Origin: Quisquiliibacterium sp.
GTDB lineage: Bacteria > Pseudomonadota > Gammaproteobacteria > Burkholderiales > Burkholderiaceae_E
Reading direction: 5' to 3'
Assembly: GCA_030830765.1 (NCBI GenBank)
Contig: JAURMJ010000341.1
Span: 1 to 11,478 of the forward strand
Length of the DNA: 11,478 nt
The position numbers were made by a program, and so were the translations under genes. Of the stretch, positions 1-6,052 are shown piece after piece. A model generated the notes under the pieces. That model ran no database searches. It was given only the letters and a program-made list of their open reading frames with translations, and was not told where the DNA came from. How positions within the stretch are numbered: position 1 is the first letter of the stretch; every line of letters starts with the position of its first letter.

Positions 1-670
1 ACTGCCCCTGGGCGGCCAGCTTGCTGGAGATCGGATAGGTGACCAGCTTCTGGTGTGCATGCCCAGCCATCACCATGCTGCGCCCTGTCAGGAACGGCTT
101 GCCAACTGTGGTCGCCCGCCACAGGACATGACCTGAATATCGCGGCGGCCCCTCGTTCGGATAGAACTGGCGGCGAACCGCGGAATGAATGCCGTCAGCC
201 GAAACAATCGCGTCGGCATGACGCACGATGCTTTCATTGGTTGCACGGTTGAGCAGCGTTACGGCGCCGACATCCGGATCAACTTCAATGGCCTCCCAGC
301 CGGTTGCTACGGCATCGGCACCAAGCTGCTCGCGCGCCGCCTCAAGGAGCAGCATCTGCAGTTCGCCGCGATGAATCGAGAACTGCGGCACCAGGTAGCC
401 GGCACCCAGTCCACGCGGTTCGCTCCAGACCAGTTGCCCATGCCGGTTGTAGTAGCAGACCTCGGCGGTCTCAATGCCGGTCGCGCGCAGTTTGCCGAGC
501 AGACCGAGCATGGCCAGTTCAGCAACCGCGCTGGGCTGCACATTGATACCAACCCCAAGCGGCCTGACCTCGGCTGCCGATTCGAAGACCTGGGCCTCGA
601 TTCCGCGCTTCCTGAGCATCAGCGAAAGGGCCAGCCCGCCGATACCTGCGCCTATGACAATGACTTGCAT
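1..670 (-). CDS. PhzS-like FAD-dependent monooxygenase (3' end outside window)
   Basis: Flavoprotein aromatic hydroxylase of the PHBH/PhzS class, which uses NAD(P)H and O2 to hydroxylate an aromatic or heteroaromatic substrate. The first 223 residues are visible and the C-terminus lies beyond the left edge. Seen: the N-terminal dinucleotide fold with GAGIGG at residues 7-12 and an acidic end of strand 2 (VFE, about 28-30); RPLGVGINVQP at 36-46; SIHRGELQM at 98-106; and the second FAD motif SADGIHSAVR at 157-166. These blocks closely match remembered PhzS (phenazine-1-carboxylate pathway) sequences and related 'flavin-dependent oxidoreductases'. The ATG at 668-670 sits directly before the first beta strand, as expected. 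There is no clear Shine-Dalgarno site. It is divergent from the antiporter gene. No phenazine genes are visible, so the substrate is unknown; 3-hydroxybenzoate- or salicylate-hydroxylase-like chemistry is also possible. Confidence 0.88.
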   Translation of the reverse strand, partial: MQVIVIGAGIGGLALSLMLRKRGIEAQVFESAAEVRPLGVGINVQPSAVAELAMLGLLGKLRATGIETAEVCYYNRHGQLVWSEPRGLGAGYLVPQFSIHRGELQMLLLEAAREQLGADAVATGWEAIEVDPDVGAVTLLNRATNESIVRHADAIVSADGIHSAVRRQFYPNEGPPRYSGHVLWRATTVGKPFLTGRSMVMAGHAHQKLVTYPISSKLAAQGQ

Positions 671-752
671 CCCGCCACGATAGCAAAACAACCGGGGTTC
701 GACACTCTGCGCCCTCTGTCGTACCATCCTGCGACCAAAAAGGAGACAAGCA
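671..752. promoter_or_regulatory. Divergent intergenic region between monooxygenase and antiporter genes
   Basis: These 82 bases separate two genes that start in opposite directions, so they must hold both promoters unless transcription enters from elsewhere. On the plus strand a sigma-70-like pair is visible: TCGACA at 699-704 (5 of 6 to consensus), a 17-base spacer, and TACCAT at 722-727 (4 of 6). This would start transcription near 734, just before the antiporter ribosome site. On the minus strand, TATCGT (plus-strand 677-682) is preceded by TG one base upstream, like an extended -10, but it has a poor -35. No obvious operator palindrome is seen. Confidence 0.45.
741..745 (+). promoter_or_regulatory. 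Ribosome binding site that fixes the GTG start of the antiporter gene
   Basis: AGGAG lies 7 bases before the GTG at 753-755. There is no ATG in frame nearby, so this well-placed Shine-Dalgarno site supports the GTG as the true start. Confidence 0.75.
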
Positions 753-2021
753 GTGACTCTTCAGCCTTCGACCATCGAGGTGGCGGCAGCCGTGATCTTT
801 GTGATCGCGATCGTCCATACGTTCACGACCAAATTTTTCGCGCGTCTTGCGCATCTGGATACCGCGCACTCGGGCGTCTGGCATCTGTTATCCGAGGTTG
901 AAGCCGTGTTCGGCTTCTGGGCGATGGTGCTCTGCGTGCTGCTGGCGTTCCATTCCGGCGTTCAGGAGGCAGTCAGCTATGTGGATGGCAGGAACTTTAC
1001 TGAGCCGCTGTTCGTCTTCGCGATCATGGTGATTGCGGCAAGCCGCCCGATCCTGCATCTGGCGACCGTTTCGGTTCGAAGCATGGCCTCCGCGCTGCCG
1101 TTCAGCCGGCCGGTGGCGATTTACTTTGTCTCGCTGTCAATGGTGCCGCTGCTCGGCTCCTTCATCACGGAGCCGGCGGCCATGACACTGGCTGCGCTGC
1201 TGCTGCGTGATGCGGTCTATAAGCAGAATGTCTCCACGAAGCTTAAGTACGCCACGCTCGGTGCTCTGTTCGTCAACATCTCGATCGGCGGCGTGCTGAC
1301 GCCGTATGCGGCGCCGCCGGTGCTGATGGTCGCGGCCAAGTGGGGCTTTGACTTTCCGTTCATGATCAGTACCTTCGGATGGCGCGCCGCGATCGCCGTG
1401 TTCGTCACGGCAACGATCGTCACCTGGCTGTTCCGCACCGAGCTGCGTGAGCTGCACGCACCACAGGGTCGCGCCGGTCATGGTGAAATGCCGATTCCGA
1501 TCATGGCAATGCACCTGCTGTTCCTGACCGGCGTCGTGATCTTCAGCCATCACCCGGCTGTTTTCATGGGCATTTTCCTGTTCTTCCTCGGCTTCACCGC
1601 TGCTTATCAGAAGTACCAGGACCGGCTGATCCTGCGCGAAGGCCTGATGGTCGCTTTCTTCCTGGCCGGCCTGGTCACCTTGGGTGGTTTTCAAAAATGG
1701 TGGCTTGAAGCGCTGCTGCTGCAACTGAACCCGACCGCGCTGTACTACGGTTCAACCGCATTGACCGCAATCACTGACAATGCAGCATTGACCTACCTGG
1801 GCTCGCTGGTCGATGGCGTCTCGGCCGAGTTCAAGTATGCCCTGGTGGCCGGTGCCGTGACAGGCGGTGGCCTGACCGTGATTGCCAACGCGCCAAACCC
1901 AGCCGGGTTTGCCATTCTGAAAGGCTATTTCCGGGATGACGCAATCAGCCCGCTCGGACTGCTGTACGCAGCAGCAGGTCCGACCCTGATCGCAATCCTT
2001 GCCTTCCAGATCGGCGCCTGA
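753..2021 (+). CDS. Putative Na+/H+ antiporter, multi-pass membrane protein
   Basis: A 422-residue, very hydrophobic protein with about ten or more membrane segments. It resembles the 'putative Na+/H+ antiporter' family (Pfam PF07399 type, from memory) within the wider ion-transporter (ArsB/NhaD-like) fold. Seen: two pseudo-symmetric halves with re-entrant-type motifs. The first half has SFITEPAAMTLAALLLRD (about 136-153) and VNISIGGVLTPYAAPPV (174-190). The second half has ITDNAALTYLGS (340-351) and ANAPNPAGFAIL (378-389). A hydrophilic loop rich in His, Glu and Arg (about 228-247) separates the halves. The polar and helix-breaking residues in these motifs are typical of ion-binding sites in this fold. 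Expected role: inner-membrane cation/proton exchange; the ion itself is not shown by the sequence. It heads a plus-strand run with the hydrolase (46-base gap) and the rhodanese. GTG start with AGGAG upstream. Confidence 0.82.
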   Translation: MTLQPSTIEVAAAVIFVIAIVHTFTTKFFARLAHLDTAHSGVWHLLSEVEAVFGFWAMVLCVLLAFHSGVQEAVSYVDGRNFTEPLFVFAIMVIAASRPILHLATVSVRSMASALPFSRPVAIYFVSLSMVPLLGSFITEPAAMTLAALLLRDAVYKQNVSTKLKYATLGALFVNISIGGVLTPYAAPPVLMVAAKWGFDFPFMISTFGWRAAIAVFVTATIVTWLFRTELRELHAPQGRAGHGEMPIPIMAMHLLFLTGVVIFSHHPAVFMGIFLFFLGFTAAYQKYQDRLILREGLMVAFFLAGLVTLGGFQKWWLEALLLQLNPTALYYGSTALTAITDNAALTYLGSLVDGVSAEFKYALVAGAVTGGGLTVIANAPNPAGFAILKGYFRDDAISPLGLLYAAAGPTLIAILAFQIGA

Positions 2022-2067
2022 TTCTGGTCCCGATCACAACAGACAAGCCTGCAAGGAGTAAGCCACC

Positions 2068-2847
2068 ATGCCTTTCGTGAACAGTGACGGCGCCCGGATC
2101 TACTGGCGAGTCGATGGCAGAGCCGATGCACCGCCGCTGCTGATGGTCGGCTCCCTCGGCAGCGATCACTCGATGTGGAACCCGATCATGGAACCGTTGG
2201 CAGAGCGCTATCGGGTGATCCGCATCGATAAGCGGGGCCATGGTGCCTCGGATGCTCCGCAGGGCGACTACAAGATGGAGCAGCTGGGCCGTGACGTGCT
2301 TGCGGTTGCCGACGCGGCCGGCGTGGAGCGCTTCCGCTACATGGGCCTGTCAATCGGCGGCATGATTGGTATGTGGCTGCTGGGCAATGTGCCACAGCGG
2401 ATCGAGCGCGCGGTGCTGACCAACACCTCGGCCCGGGTTGACCCAAGCACTTTCAGTGACCGGATCGCAGCCGTCAAGGCGGGCGGCATGTCCTCGATCG
2501 CCGATGTTGTGCTCGGGCGCTTTTTCACGGCGGGCTATGCGGCCCGCAACACCGTGCACATGGCCACGGTGCGTCAGGTGCTGCTCTCGCTTGAGCCCCA
2601 CGGCTATATCGGTTGCTGTACGGCGATCCGTGATATGGACGTAGCCAGCAAACTGCCCGGTGTCAGCACACCGACGCTGGTCGTTGCCGGTACGCACGAT
2701 GTCTCGACGTCGGCTGAGCAGGGCCGCTGGATCGCTCAGCAGATCCCCGGCGCCGAATATCTGGAACTGCCCACCGCGCATTTTTCGCCTTCTGAGGAAC
2801 CGGAGCGGTTCACCGATACGGCACTGCGTTTCCTGCGCGCAGGCTGA
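2068..2847 (+). CDS. Alpha/beta hydrolase, 3-oxoadipate enol-lactonase (PcaD) type
   Basis: A soluble 259-residue alpha/beta hydrolase with a complete catalytic triad. The nucleophile elbow GLSIGG places Ser at 95, the acid is Asp211 in VAGTHDVST, and the base is His238 in LPTAHFSPSEEP. The oxyanion-side segment MVGSLGSDHSMW (26-37) and RIDKRGHGASDAP (52-64) are typical of the 3-oxoadipate enol-lactonase group, which opens a lactone ring in the beta-ketoadipate (protocatechuate/catechol) pathway. No other pca or cat gene is in the window, so the enzyme could be a PcaD-like esterase or lactonase acting on another substrate, and I withhold the symbol. The start is ATG with AAGGAG 9 bases upstream (2053-2058). 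It is probably co-transcribed with the preceding antiporter gene. Family call sure; exact reaction not. Confidence 0.85.
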   Translation: MPFVNSDGARIYWRVDGRADAPPLLMVGSLGSDHSMWNPIMEPLAERYRVIRIDKRGHGASDAPQGDYKMEQLGRDVLAVADAAGVERFRYMGLSIGGMIGMWLLGNVPQRIERAVLTNTSARVDPSTFSDRIAAVKAGGMSSIADVVLGRFFTAGYAARNTVHMATVRQVLLSLEPHGYIGCCTAIRDMDVASKLPGVSTPTLVVAGTHDVSTSAEQGRWIAQQIPGAEYLELPTAHFSPSEEPERFTDTALRFLRAG

Positions 2848-2924
2848 ACGCGGACACTGCCGCCGATCCATTCCCGAATCCGCCCCGCAACCAGACCCAG
2901 CCTGCGTCAAGCCCAGGAAGCACG

Positions 2925-3317
2925 ATGGAACACCTGCTACCCACTCAGGCAGCTGAAATGCTCAAGCGCGAACCTGACGCCTTGTTCATCGACTGCCGCA
3001 GCGATGCCGAATTTTTCTTTGTCGGCCATGCCAGCGGTTCAGTCCTGGTGCCGTGGTACGACGGTCCGGACTGGGAACTGAACCCGCACTTCGTGGCCGA
3101 CGTGCGCAAGCTGGCCGGCCACTCTGATGCGCGGCCGGTGGTCCTGATCTGCCGCAGCGGGAAACGGTCGGTCGAGGCCGGCGAGGCGCTGGAAGTTGCA
3201 GGGTTCACACGGGTTTACAACGTGCTTCACGGATTCGAGGGCGACCTCAATGAGCAGCGTCAGCGCGGCAAGCTCAATGGCTGGCGCTTCGACGGACTCC
3301 CCTGGGAGCAGATGTAG
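2925..3317 (+). CDS. Single-domain rhodanese-like protein
   Basis: A 130-residue protein that is one rhodanese domain almost end to end. Seen: LFIDCRSDAEFFFVGHASGS (20-39), the typical N-terminal rhodanese strand and 'CH2A' region, and the active-site loop CRSGKRS with the persulfide-carrying Cys at 76. Near the C-terminus are YNVLHGFEGDLN (98-109) and a GWRFDGLPWEQ end (119-129). Rhodaneses move sulfane sulfur from thiosulfate or protein donors to cyanide or other thiols; the physiological acceptor here is unknown. The basic CRSGKRS loop fits thiosulfate:cyanide or thiosulfate:thiol sulfurtransferases. There is no signal peptide, so it is cytoplasmic. Start is ATG with AGGAA 5 bases upstream. 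The 77 bases between the hydrolase and this gene show no clear promoter or terminator, so read-through from the hydrolase is likely. The stop codon lies 2 bases from the stop of the convergent DUF3567 gene. Confidence 0.9.
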   Translation: MEHLLPTQAAEMLKREPDALFIDCRSDAEFFFVGHASGSVLVPWYDGPDWELNPHFVADVRKLAGHSDARPVVLICRSGKRSVEAGEALEVAGFTRVYNVLHGFEGDLNEQRQRGKLNGWRFDGLPWEQM

Positions 3318-3319
3318 CG

Positions 3320-3568
3320 TCAGTGCAGACAGACGGGTTGTTGCATCAACCCGTCAAAGCCACTCAGAAAATCGTCGACTTCCTCGATCGTGGGTTCGGC
3401 CTCGATCAGCGCGGCGACGTGTTGCCGGAAGTTGATCGCCATCGCCCCACCGATGAAGGTTTCGCGGCGCGCATGCTTGTCCATGATTTCGAAGCCGCCA
3501 TGGCGGCCGTTGTCATCGGCAAACTCGACAACGCAGTAGTTCGGACTGTTGTAGATCATCTGATGCAT
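3320..3568 (-). CDS. DUF3567 family protein
   Basis: A small 82-residue acidic cytoplasmic protein of unknown function. It matches my memory of the DUF3567 family, which is largely restricted to Burkholderiales. Key blocks: MIYNSPNYCVVEF near the N-terminus, FEIMDKHARRETFIGG in the middle, and EPTIEEVDDFLSGFDGL followed by MQQPVCLH at the end. The frame stays open 22 codons further upstream (to 3634). I choose the ATG at 3566-3568 because a perfect AGGAGG lies 6 bases before it and because family members begin at about this point. The upstream extension would also overlap the likely promoter. The gene has its own promoter region and is not tightly joined to the trk run (77-base gap after the COG0523-like gene). 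It converges on the rhodanese gene. Confidence 0.85.
   Translation of the reverse strand: MHQMIYNSPNYCVVEFADDNGRHGGFEIMDKHARRETFIGGAMAINFRQHVAALIEAEPTIEEVDDFLSGFDGLMQQPVCLH
3332..3355. terminator. 9-bp hairpin at the convergent gene junction (weak terminator candidate)
   Basis: A perfect inverted repeat: GACGGGTTG at 3332-3340 and CAACCCGTC at 3347-3355, with a 6-base loop. It lies inside the 3' end of the DUF3567 gene and 15 bases past the rhodanese stop. No T-run follows on either strand, so it is not a classic intrinsic terminator. It may act as an mRNA 3'-end stabiliser or a Rho-assisted pause, or be a by-product of the conserved codons. Confidence 0.3.
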
Positions 3569-3574
3569 CACTGA

Positions 3575-3580
3575 CCTCCT
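3575..3580 (-). promoter_or_regulatory. Ribosome binding site deciding the DUF3567 start
   Basis: AGGAGG on the minus strand, 6 bases before the ATG at 3566-3568. It is the strongest Shine-Dalgarno site in the window and rules in favour of the 82-residue form over the longer open frame. Confidence 0.8.
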
Positions 3581-3592
3581 GGACATGTCCTC

Positions 3593-3622
3593 AATAGATG
3601 GTGTCCTCCCGATCAGTTTCAA
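3593..3622 (-). promoter_or_regulatory. Probable sigma-70-type promoter of the DUF3567 gene
   Basis: On the minus strand, TTGAAA (plus-strand 3617-3622, 5 of 6 to the -35 consensus) is followed after 18 bases by TCTATT (3593-3598, 4 of 6 to the -10 consensus). Transcription would start near 3586, giving a short leader with the AGGAGG site just inside it. This fits the gap between this gene and the trk run, but it rests only on matches by eye. Confidence 0.45.
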
Positions 3623-3645
3623 TAGGCAAGTCAAGGCCCGATGAC

Positions 3646-4587
3646 TCAGTCAATAAGACGTGCCGAACACAGAGAAACCTGCAGTTGCTCGCGCGTCACC
3701 GTCAGCCAAGATGACGTCTGATCAGACAGACCCATGGAAGCAGGCACACACTTCACACGGGAATCGAGACGCCAGCGACTGACGTGCAGTTCCCCCGGGG
3801 CATCGGACTGCCAGCGATACCACTCGCGCGTCGTTCTGAATACTGCAGACACCATGAGATGCGGGTTGCGTTGCACGAATTCACGAAGTTGCGCGAGGAT
3901 TCGAAGTCGATCAAAGACGGTTTCACCCGTGAAGCGCAGCAGGATCGGCTGATGCTGAACCACCTCCGAGCCGCTGTGACCTGCCTGCTGACGCAGAACA
4001 TCAGCCCAGTCGGCGCAGGCCGACTCACCCAGCATCGGCACCTGTGGCCAGTCAGGGCTGCAAGGCGGGGGGTCCTGACCGTCAGCAACAATTGCCAGTG
4101 CCACTCCGTCCGCGACAGCCCACGAGGGCCTTTCGGCGAACGCCCCGGCGGGTCCGGTCCGCGCTGCCCCGCCAACCGCAATGATCGAATCAACTGACAG
4201 CAGACCTGCCGCCAGCGAGCTGCGAAGCGCGTCGACCAGCGGCGCGATCCGGGCCGCCTCAGAGGGCACCACGAAAACCCTTTCAAGCGACTGTTCGCGC
4301 AGCAATCGCGCAAGCCCCACCCGCAGACCCAGCGCACCAACGCAGCAAATACACCCTGCTGACAATTCGTGCCGCGACAGGCCGGTCGGCGCCGAAAGCT
4401 GCGCCTGAACCGAAGTCCCCGACGTTGAATCCAGCAGCAAGGCCCATCGCTCTGCAGCGGACCGCCCCTCGAACCAGCGCCCAATCAGGCGCTGCGCCAG
4501 CGCATGATCCGAGACAGCCAGCACGGTGACGCCAACCCGCCCGCTTGGCGCATCAGCACACAACGCTGAGGTCGGCTCAGTGCTCAC
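3646..4587 (-). CDS. Degenerate CobW/COG0523-like protein with CxCC motif
   Basis: A 313-residue protein I read as a divergent member of the G3E GTPase metal-chaperone family (COG0523/CobW). Supporting this: GCICC at 78-82, followed by LRVGLARLL (88-96), aligns with the family's metal-binding GCICC block and its spacing from the N-terminus; and a C-terminal FRTTREWYRWQ (250-260) then SRWRLDSRVK (270-279) resembles the CobW C-terminal domain. Against a working GTPase: the P-loop position reads AVSDHALAQR (24-33) instead of GxxGxGKT, the Walker B region reads VPSEAARIAP (107-116), and the NKxD position is near VADGQD (167-172). The frame is open back to 5058, but upstream codons are antisense-frame readings of trkH. 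The GTG at 4585-4587 forms a 4-base GTGA overlap with the trkH stop and is the natural start. It is the last gene of the run. Function unknown. Confidence 0.72.
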   Translation of the reverse strand: MSTEPTSALCADAPSGRVGVTVLAVSDHALAQRLIGRWFEGRSAAERWALLLDSTSGTSVQAQLSAPTGLSRHELSAGCICCVGALGLRVGLARLLREQSLERVFVVPSEAARIAPLVDALRSSLAAGLLSVDSIIAVGGAARTGPAGAFAERPSWAVADGVALAIVADGQDPPPCSPDWPQVPMLGESACADWADVLRQQAGHSGSEVVQHQPILLRFTGETVFDRLRILAQLREFVQRNPHLMVSAVFRTTREWYRWQSDAPGELHVSRWRLDSRVKCVPASMGLSDQTSSWLTVTREQLQVSLCSARLID

Positions 4588-6041
4588 TTGCGCCAGAAGG
4601 CCGGCGTAAAGATCACGAAGAAGGTCATCAGCTCCAGGCGGCCGGCCAGCATCGCGATCGCCATCAGCCAGGTCTGCAGATCGGTGAGCGCCTGGTAGTT
4701 CTCTGCAGGTCCGTGCACGCCCAGGGCCGGACCCAGGTTGTTCACGCAGGCGACGACGACGCTGACGGCCGAGATGAAGTCCAGACCGGTAGCGATCATT
4801 GCAAAGACCAGCACGATGATGGTCAGGCCCCACAGCAGCATGAAACCAAGCACAGCGAGCACAACGCGCTGATCGACCAGTTGTCCGCCAACCTGCATCG
4901 GACGCACAGCCCGCGGGTGCACGAGGCGCAGCAATTCGTTTCCGGCCTGGCGCACCAGGATGATCACCCGGATCATCTTGATTCCACCCCCCGTCGAGCC
5001 GGCCGACGAACCGATCGTGGCCAGCAGGATCAGCCAGAGCGAGGCGAACAACGGCCACTGTGCATAGTCGTCGCTCATGAACCCACTTGAGGTGGCCAGC
5101 GAGACGGTGTTGAAGGCCGCATGCCGGAGCGACTCCAGAAAGCTCGGATAGACACCCTTCCAGTAGAGAAAACCGCCAAGCATCAGACAGCTGCCGACGA
5201 TCACGACAAGCACCCAGAACGCCTCGGCATCACGCCAGTACACGCGAAAAGATCGCTGACGCAGCGCAGTGAAATGGGTTGCAAAATTGAGCACGGCGAT
5301 CATCATGAATGTGATCATGATGGCCTCGACAATCGGTGACTCGAACTGCGAGATGCTCGCGTCATGCGTCGAGAATCCCCCCAAGGCCATCGTCGAGAAA
5401 GCGTGACAGACCGACTCGAACCAGGAAAGGCCGGCCCAGCGCAGGCTCAGAATGCAGATCAACGTCAGACCGGCATAGAGCAGCCACAGCGACTTGGCAG
5501 TCTGCGCAATGCGCGGCGTCAGCTTGCCTTCCTTCATCGGCCCGGGAGTCTCGGCCTTGTAGATCTGCATGCCGCCGACGCCCAGCAAGGGCAGCACAGC
5601 GACCGCCAGAACAATGATGCCCATGCCTCCGAACCACTGCAACGCGTGACGCCAGATATTGATTGACTGCGGCAGCGTCTGCAGCCCGGAAAGCACAGTC
5701 GATCCGGTCGTCGTCAGGCCCGAGATCGCCTCGAAGAACGCATCAGTAAAACTCAGCTGCGGCAATTCGATCAGGAACGGAATCGTCGCCATTGTTGCCG
5801 CGAGTACCCAGCACACGACCACCAGAAAAGCGCCGTCGCGCGGCTGCAACTCGTTGTCATTTCGCCGGGTCAGCGTCCAGAGCAGCACCCCAAGACCCGC
5901 GCTGACCGCCGCGCCGATCGCAAAGCCACGGTGCGCACCGTCGCCAATCTGCAGCGACCAGGCAATCGGCAGCGTAAAGGCCAGAGAGAACAGAAGAAGA
6001 AATCCGCCCAGCACATGGGCAGTGACCAGCAGACGGCGCAT
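4584..6041 (-). CDS. trkH: Trk potassium uptake system membrane protein TrkH
   Basis: A 485-residue inner-membrane K+ channel subunit with the four-fold M1-P-M2 repeat. The four selectivity-filter loops are visible: LTTTGST (109-115), ALGGFST (219-225), LATSSGF (315-321) and NNLGPALG (434-441). GSSAGSTGGGIKM (344-356), in the third M2 region, matches the intramembrane gating loop of TrkH. Length is normal for the family. Together with TrkA, it mediates low-affinity, high-capacity K+ uptake. The ATG start is 11 bases after the trkA stop, with a short GAGG (plus-strand 6048-6051) as ribosome site. The stop overlaps the start of the COG0523-like gene. No odd residues are seen in the filters; the glycine of each loop is kept. 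Confidence 0.97.
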   Translation of the reverse strand: MRRLLVTAHVLGGFLLLFSLAFTLPIAWSLQIGDGAHRGFAIGAAVSAGLGVLLWTLTRRNDNELQPRDGAFLVVVCWVLAATMATIPFLIELPQLSFTDAFFEAISGLTTTGSTVLSGLQTLPQSINIWRHALQWFGGMGIIVLAVAVLPLLGVGGMQIYKAETPGPMKEGKLTPRIAQTAKSLWLLYAGLTLICILSLRWAGLSWFESVCHAFSTMALGGFSTHDASISQFESPIVEAIMITFMMIAVLNFATHFTALRQRSFRVYWRDAEAFWVLVVIVGSCLMLGGFLYWKGVYPSFLESLRHAAFNTVSLATSSGFMSDDYAQWPLFASLWLILLATIGSSAGSTGGGIKMIRVIILVRQAGNELLRLVHPRAVRPMQVGGQLVDQRVVLAVLGFMLLWGLTIIVLVFAMIATGLDFISAVSVVVACVNNLGPALGVHGPAENYQALTDLQTWLMAIAMLAGRLELMTFFVIFTPAFWRK

Positions 6042-6052
6042 CCGTGGCCTCG

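Noticed and set aside
185..901. Plus-strand open frame crossing from the monooxygenase into the antiporter gene
   Set aside because: It is antisense to clear FAD-monooxygenase motifs and then out of frame with the antiporter. No homology is recognised.
3569..3634. Longer N-terminus for the DUF3567 protein
   Set aside because: The perfect AGGAGG 6 bases before the ATG at 3566-3568 and the usual family start both support the shorter form; the extension overlaps the likely promoter.
3642..3652. Short palindrome TGACTCAGTCA at the end of the COG0523-like gene
   Set aside because: Only 11 bases and overlapping a stop codon; an odd-length site of this size can occur by chance, and no second copy was seen in the DUF3567 promoter region.
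4588..5058. Upstream 157-codon extension of the COG0523-like frame
   Set aside because: This stretch encodes the TrkH C-terminus in another frame. The extension is Arg/Gly-rich nonsense, and the GTG at 4585-4587 is a better start.
5301..5322. Inverted repeat CATCATGA / TCATGATG
   Set aside because: It arises from Ile-Met codon runs inside trkH (IMITFMMIAV); there is no reason to see regulation there.
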